From an uncultured Nitrosopumilaceae archaeon (GTDB lineage: Archaea > Thermoproteota > Nitrososphaeria > Nitrososphaerales > Nitrosopumilaceae), in assembly GCA_937875805.1 (NCBI GenBank), contig CALFHG010000272.1, forward strand, positions 1 to 8,191: a stretch of 8,191 bases of DNA. Direction: 5' to 3'. Every line of letters starts with the position of its first letter. The first letter of the stretch is position 1. The notes under the pieces were generated by a model. That model did no database searches, was not told where the DNA came from, and saw only the letters and a program-made list of their open reading frames with translations. Positions 5,786 through 8,191 of the stretch are shown here, one piece after another. The position numbers were made by a program, and so were the translations under genes.

Positions 5786-7177
5786 TTGAGTCAAATCACT
5801 ACGGTAAATCCAGCTACTGGTGAAGATATTGCAAATTATTCTGCAATGGATAAAAATCAAGTATTTGATTTAGTAGGAAAAGCAAAGAGAGCATATCCTG
5901 AATGGAAAAAAGATTATGAGAAACGTAGAAGTTACATTTACAATTTAGTTGAATATCTAAAGAAGAACAAAACAAAACTCGCAACAGTAGCTACATCTGA
6001 AATGGGTAAACCACTCAAAGAATCAATTGGAGAGATTGAAAAATGTGCATGGGCTTTAGAATTTTATGCAGATCATGGAGATAGTTTTCTTGCTGATGAA
6101 GTATTAAACACAGATGCAAGAAAGAGTTTTCTGACTTTTGAACCACTTGGTGTTATAGGCTCAATTATGCCATGGAATTTTCCATATTGGCAAGCATTAA
6201 GATTTGCAGCTCCTTGTCTAATGGCAGGAAATGTAATTGTTATGAAACCATCTAGAGTAACAATGCAGTCAGGTATTGAAATTGAAAAAGCATTTACTGA
6301 ATCTGGAATGCCTGATGGAATTTTTCAAACTGTGGTGGGAAGTGTAGAATCTGCAAATCATCTTATAGATTCAGATGTTAATGCTGTAACTTTTACGGGC
6401 AGCACTAATGCAGGTGCAAAGGTAGGTGAAAGAGCTGCAAGACATTTAAAAAAATGCGTATTGGAATTAGGTGGAAGTGATCCTTTCATAGTATTAGATG
6501 ATGCAATAATTGAAAACGCAGCAGAAGGTGCTGTAAAAGGCAGATTCATCAATTGTGGCCAAAGTTGTGTTGCATCAAAAAGATTTTTTGTTGGAAAAAA
6601 TATTGCAGATGAATTTATCGAGTTATTTATTAAAAAAGCATCTCAACTCAAAATAGGTGATCCAATGTCAATTGAAACAGATATCGGACCATTATCAAGT
6701 AAAGATGGTCTAGAAACAATTTCTGGAATAGTTGAGGATGCAAAAGAAAAAGGTGCGGAAATTCTTCTAGGAGGGTCTGAAATAGATGGAAAAGGGTTCT
6801 TCTACAAACCAACAATTCTTAGAAATGTTAAACCAAACATGAGAATAGCACAAGAAGAAACTTTTGGACCAGTAGCTCCAATTACAATTGTTGAAAATGA
6901 AAGTGAGGCAGTAAAATTAGCTAATGAGAGTGAATTTGGTTTAGGTGCAAGCATTTGGACAAAAGATCTTGCTAAAGCAGATAAAATATCTAGGCGAATT
7001 GAATCAGGAATAGTAAGTGTCAATAATGTAGTAATTTCAGACCCACGAATTCCATTTGGAGGAATAAAACATAGTGGATTTGGAAGAGAATTATCAAGAT
7101 ATGGCATGTTAGAATTTGTAAATTTGAAATCAGTTAGATTTTATGATAATTTAACACATCATCATTACGTAGAATAA
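5786..7177 (+). CDS. NAD(P)+-dependent succinate semialdehyde dehydrogenase, Sad/YneI type
   Basis: The protein has 463 residues, almost the same length as E. coli Sad (YneI), and shares its signature ALDH segments. Catalytic residues are all present: oxyanion Asn131 in MPWNFPYW, general base Glu227 in LKKCVLELGGSDPF, nucleophile Cys261 in NCGQSCVASKRF. Cofactor residues are Lys154 in MKPS, the FTGS turn (203-206) and Glu358 in EETFGP. The family oxidises succinate semialdehyde to succinate in the cytoplasm. In thaumarchaea, succinate semialdehyde is an intermediate of the 3-hydroxypropionate/4-hydroxybutyrate carbon-fixation cycle, so a link to that cycle is plausible; related ALDHs have been discussed as acyl-CoA reductase candidates. 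Keeping Glu227 favours ordinary hydrolytic oxidation. The TTG start has AGGAG five to nine bases upstream, and residues 5-20 (TTVNPATGEDIANYSA) match the family's N-terminus. It converges with the next gene across 13 bp. Confidence 0.88.
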   Translation: MSQITTVNPATGEDIANYSAMDKNQVFDLVGKAKRAYPEWKKDYEKRRSYIYNLVEYLKKNKTKLATVATSEMGKPLKESIGEIEKCAWALEFYADHGDSFLADEVLNTDARKSFLTFEPLGVIGSIMPWNFPYWQALRFAAPCLMAGNVIVMKPSRVTMQSGIEIEKAFTESGMPDGIFQTVVGSVESANHLIDSDVNAVTFTGSTNAGAKVGERAARHLKKCVLELGGSDPFIVLDDAIIENAAEGAVKGRFINCGQSCVASKRFFVGKNIADEFIELFIKKASQLKIGDPMSIETDIGPLSSKDGLETISGIVEDAKEKGAEILLGGSEIDGKGFFYKPTILRNVKPNMRIAQEETFGPVAPITIVENESEAVKLANESEFGLGASIWTKDLAKADKISRRIESGIVSVNNVVISDPRIPFGGIKHSGFGRELSRYGMLEFVNLKSVRFYDNLTHHHYVE

Positions 7178-7190
7178 TTATTTTGAAATA

Positions 7191-7484
7191 TTAGTCATCT
7201 AAATCAGAATCTTCATCTAAATCATCTTCTTCTTCTTCATCGCATTCCTCTAATTGAACATGTGTTGGATGTCCGTCATCCCCAAAGAAAATCTCAATGC
7301 AAATATCAGTAGCTAAAGTAGGTACCAAAATTTCAACAAGTTCTTTAGGAAAATTTCCTAATCTGCTAGGATCTGATGAATATCTGTATGTGGTGATTTC
7401 ATCTTCATGATAAAAATCAAATTCAATATCCCCATGTGTAAATTTTCTCACTGCAGTTACTTGACCAAATATACTGTGTGGCAA
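7191..7484 (-). CDS. Unknown small protein with acidic C-terminal tail
   Basis: I do not recognise this 97-residue protein. Residues 1-78 look like a compact alpha/beta domain (IFGQVTAVRKFTHGDIEFDF at 5-24, a helix with FPKELVEILVP, then ICIEIFFGDDGHPTHVQL). Residues 79-97 are almost all Asp/Glu (EECDEEEEDDLDEDSDLDD), apart from C81. There is no signal peptide or membrane segment. The start is TTG, 2 bp after the hemerythrin stop, and an in-frame stop lies 9 bases upstream, so no other start is available nearby; a weak AAGGT element precedes it. The tight spacing implies co-translation with the hemerythrin and perhaps a shared job. Acidic tails are common in chaperone-like, DNA-mimic or metal-buffering proteins, but none of these can be chosen from sequence alone. 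Its 3' end faces the aldehyde dehydrogenase end across 13 bp. Confidence 0.75.
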   Translation of the reverse strand: MPHSIFGQVTAVRKFTHGDIEFDFYHEDEITTYRYSSDPSRLGNFPKELVEILVPTLATDICIEIFFGDDGHPTHVQLEECDEEEEDDLDEDSDLDD

Positions 7485-7486
7485 AT

Positions 7487-8044
7487 TTAACTACCTTGCT
7501 TAGAAACATCTTTTGTAAGATTTTCTGCTAATTGTTCATAATGTTCTCTAGTTTTTCCTATTTCATCAAGTTTTGATTTTTCAATTTCATTAAGTTCTTT
7601 GTCAACCTTTTCTGAAACATATTGTAATCTTGCTTCAGCCATCATGAATAATTTATTATTCTCTTTCCACAAATGCTCAGTGATATGTTCAACATATTGT
7701 TGCATATCACTTACTAATTTTGTAGAATCACCTGATGAAAGATATTCTTTTGCTGACACTTCCATGTCTGCACCGATTTCTCGTGAACGCTGATGATCAA
7801 TTAACATCATAGCAATAGGCCCCATATGGGTAGGTAAACCAGCTTGCTCTAAAGCTGGAAACAGTGATTTTTCTTCTTTACTGTGATGACAAACATCTGT
7901 AAAGTTTTTTGAAAAATCAATTACTGGTAATAATATTGATTCAGGAATCTGTTTACCATCACTTAATAATTGAACAGTAGATTCCATTGCTTTGATAACT
8001 TTTTCTATTAATTCGTGATCGCGTCTTAATGATGTAGTAGACAT
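7487..8044 (-). CDS. Hemerythrin-like HHE cation-binding protein
   Basis: The protein has 185 residues. The first 140 form a hemerythrin/HHE four-helix bundle with metal ligands in order: H10 (RRDHELIEK), H54xxxE58 (CHHSKEEKSLFP), H84 (LIDHQRSRE) and H124xxxE128 (EHLWKENNKLF). H53 and H120 are additional nearby histidines. This set predicts a non-haem di-iron centre that can bind oxygen, nitric oxide or reactive oxygen species, or sense iron. Residues 140-185 form a charged helical extension without ligands. No transmembrane segment or signalling domain is present, so the protein is likely cytoplasmic. The ATG at 8044 is supported by a TATA box 31 bp upstream, giving a leaderless message. The acidic 97-residue protein follows after 2 bp. 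In an ammonia oxidiser an NO or O2 role would make sense, but that is inference. Confidence 0.88.
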   Translation of the reverse strand: MSTTSLRRDHELIEKVIKAMESTVQLLSDGKQIPESILLPVIDFSKNFTDVCHHSKEEKSLFPALEQAGLPTHMGPIAMMLIDHQRSREIGADMEVSAKEYLSSGDSTKLVSDMQQYVEHITEHLWKENNKLFMMAEARLQYVSEKVDKELNEIEKSKLDEIGKTREHYEQLAENLTKDVSKQGS

Positions 8045-8069
8045 AATTAATTAAAATAAAATCCAATAT

Positions 8070-8080
8070 CTATATCTTAT
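8070..8080 (-). promoter_or_regulatory. TATA box of the hemerythrin gene
   Basis: The minus strand reads ATAAGATATAG, centred about 31 bp upstream of the ATG at 8044. No ribosome site lies between, so translation is probably leaderless. The promoter drives the hemerythrin and, through the 2-bp junction, the acidic-tail gene. Confidence 0.55.
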
Positions 8081-8115
8081 TAATTTTAAAAAAATAATTA
8101 AAAGATAGAAATTAG

Positions 8116-8150
8116 TTAACGATGATGTGTTAACATGTGTATTTAACGAT
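8116..8150. repeat. Three short TTAAC repeats spaced 13-14 bp
   Basis: TTAAC begins at 8116, 8130 and 8143. The first and third copies extend to TTAACGAT, and the first two are preceded by G, making the palindrome GTTAAC. The near-regular spacing lies about 35-70 bp upstream of the hemerythrin TATA box, where a regulator could bind. In AT-rich DNA short repeats arise easily, so this is weak. Confidence 0.3.
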
Positions 8151-8158
8151 TAGAAAGA

Positions 8159-8191
8159 CTATTTGCTTTCACAAATATCCAAATCTTTTTG
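8159..8191 (-). CDS. Possible last codons of a further minus-strand gene (partial)
   Basis: Reading the minus strand from the window edge gives QKDLDICESK and a TAG stop at 8161-8159. The charged, polar ending is typical of a C-terminus. A run of seven T on the minus strand (8094-8088) lies about 65 bp downstream and could serve as a termination tract. Only ten codons are visible, and another minus-strand frame is open for 15 codons over the same bases, so the call is tentative and no function can be given. Confidence 0.25.
   Translation of the reverse strand, partial: QKDLDICESK

Noticed and set aside
6358..6552. 64-codon minus-strand open frame
   Set aside because: It lies opposite catalytic segments of the aldehyde dehydrogenase.
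6802..7107. 101-codon minus-strand open frame
   Set aside because: It lies opposite the conserved C-terminal half of the aldehyde dehydrogenase and has no domain match.
7599..7793. 64-codon plus-strand open frame
   Set aside because: It lies opposite the hemerythrin metal-binding region.

Overview
The window looks like a stretch of an AT-rich thaumarchaeal (Nitrosopumilus-like) chromosome. The clearest evidence is the set of archaeal information-processing genes: archaeal NAC, a PUA protein resembling the C-terminal half of archaeosine tRNA-guanine transglycosylase, the archaeal C56 tRNA methylase Trm56, transcription factor TFE-alpha and an archaeal HflX GTPase. A/T-rich boxes sit about 26-31 bp upstream of several starts, as expected for leaderless archaeal mRNAs. 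The organism assignment is inference from gene content and composition; no rRNA or other phylogenetic marker was compared.

Left part, all on the minus strand. A zinc-ribbon protein with a lysine/alanine tail built from a 15-bp tandem repeat (1-344) runs off the left edge. A gene-poor AT-rich gap (345-1123) may hold remains of a decayed minus-strand gene. Then, in transcription order from 2342 down, come the PUA protein and NAC, which overlap by 4 bases, and a small coiled-coil protein resembling A-type ATP synthase stalk subunit H, which has its own TATA-like box.

Middle part, all on the plus strand. A divergent promoter region (2343-2434) separates the PUA-NAC operon from a PhoU-family regulator with an AbrB-like N-terminus. 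Next is a tight cluster HflX - Trm56 - TFE (3537-5723). HflX and Trm56 overlap, and TFE follows after 26 bp with a good ribosome binding site, so the three are probably one transcript for ribosome/tRNA and transcription housekeeping. A Sad/YneI-type succinate semialdehyde dehydrogenase follows (5786-7177).

Right part, minus strand, convergent with the dehydrogenase. A hemerythrin-like HHE protein (8044-7487) is followed after 2 bp by a 97-residue protein of unknown function with a strongly acidic tail. The hemerythrin has a well-placed TATA box. The last 150 bp hold short TTAAC repeats and possibly the last codons of a further minus-strand gene.

Most of the window is ordinary archaeal housekeeping. 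I see no CRISPR array, insertion sequence, tRNA, rRNA or obvious defence system. The points most worth a second look are the repeat-built tail, the possible pseudogene in the left gap, altered motifs in HflX, the isolated subunit-H-like gene, and the hemerythrin/acidic-protein pair.
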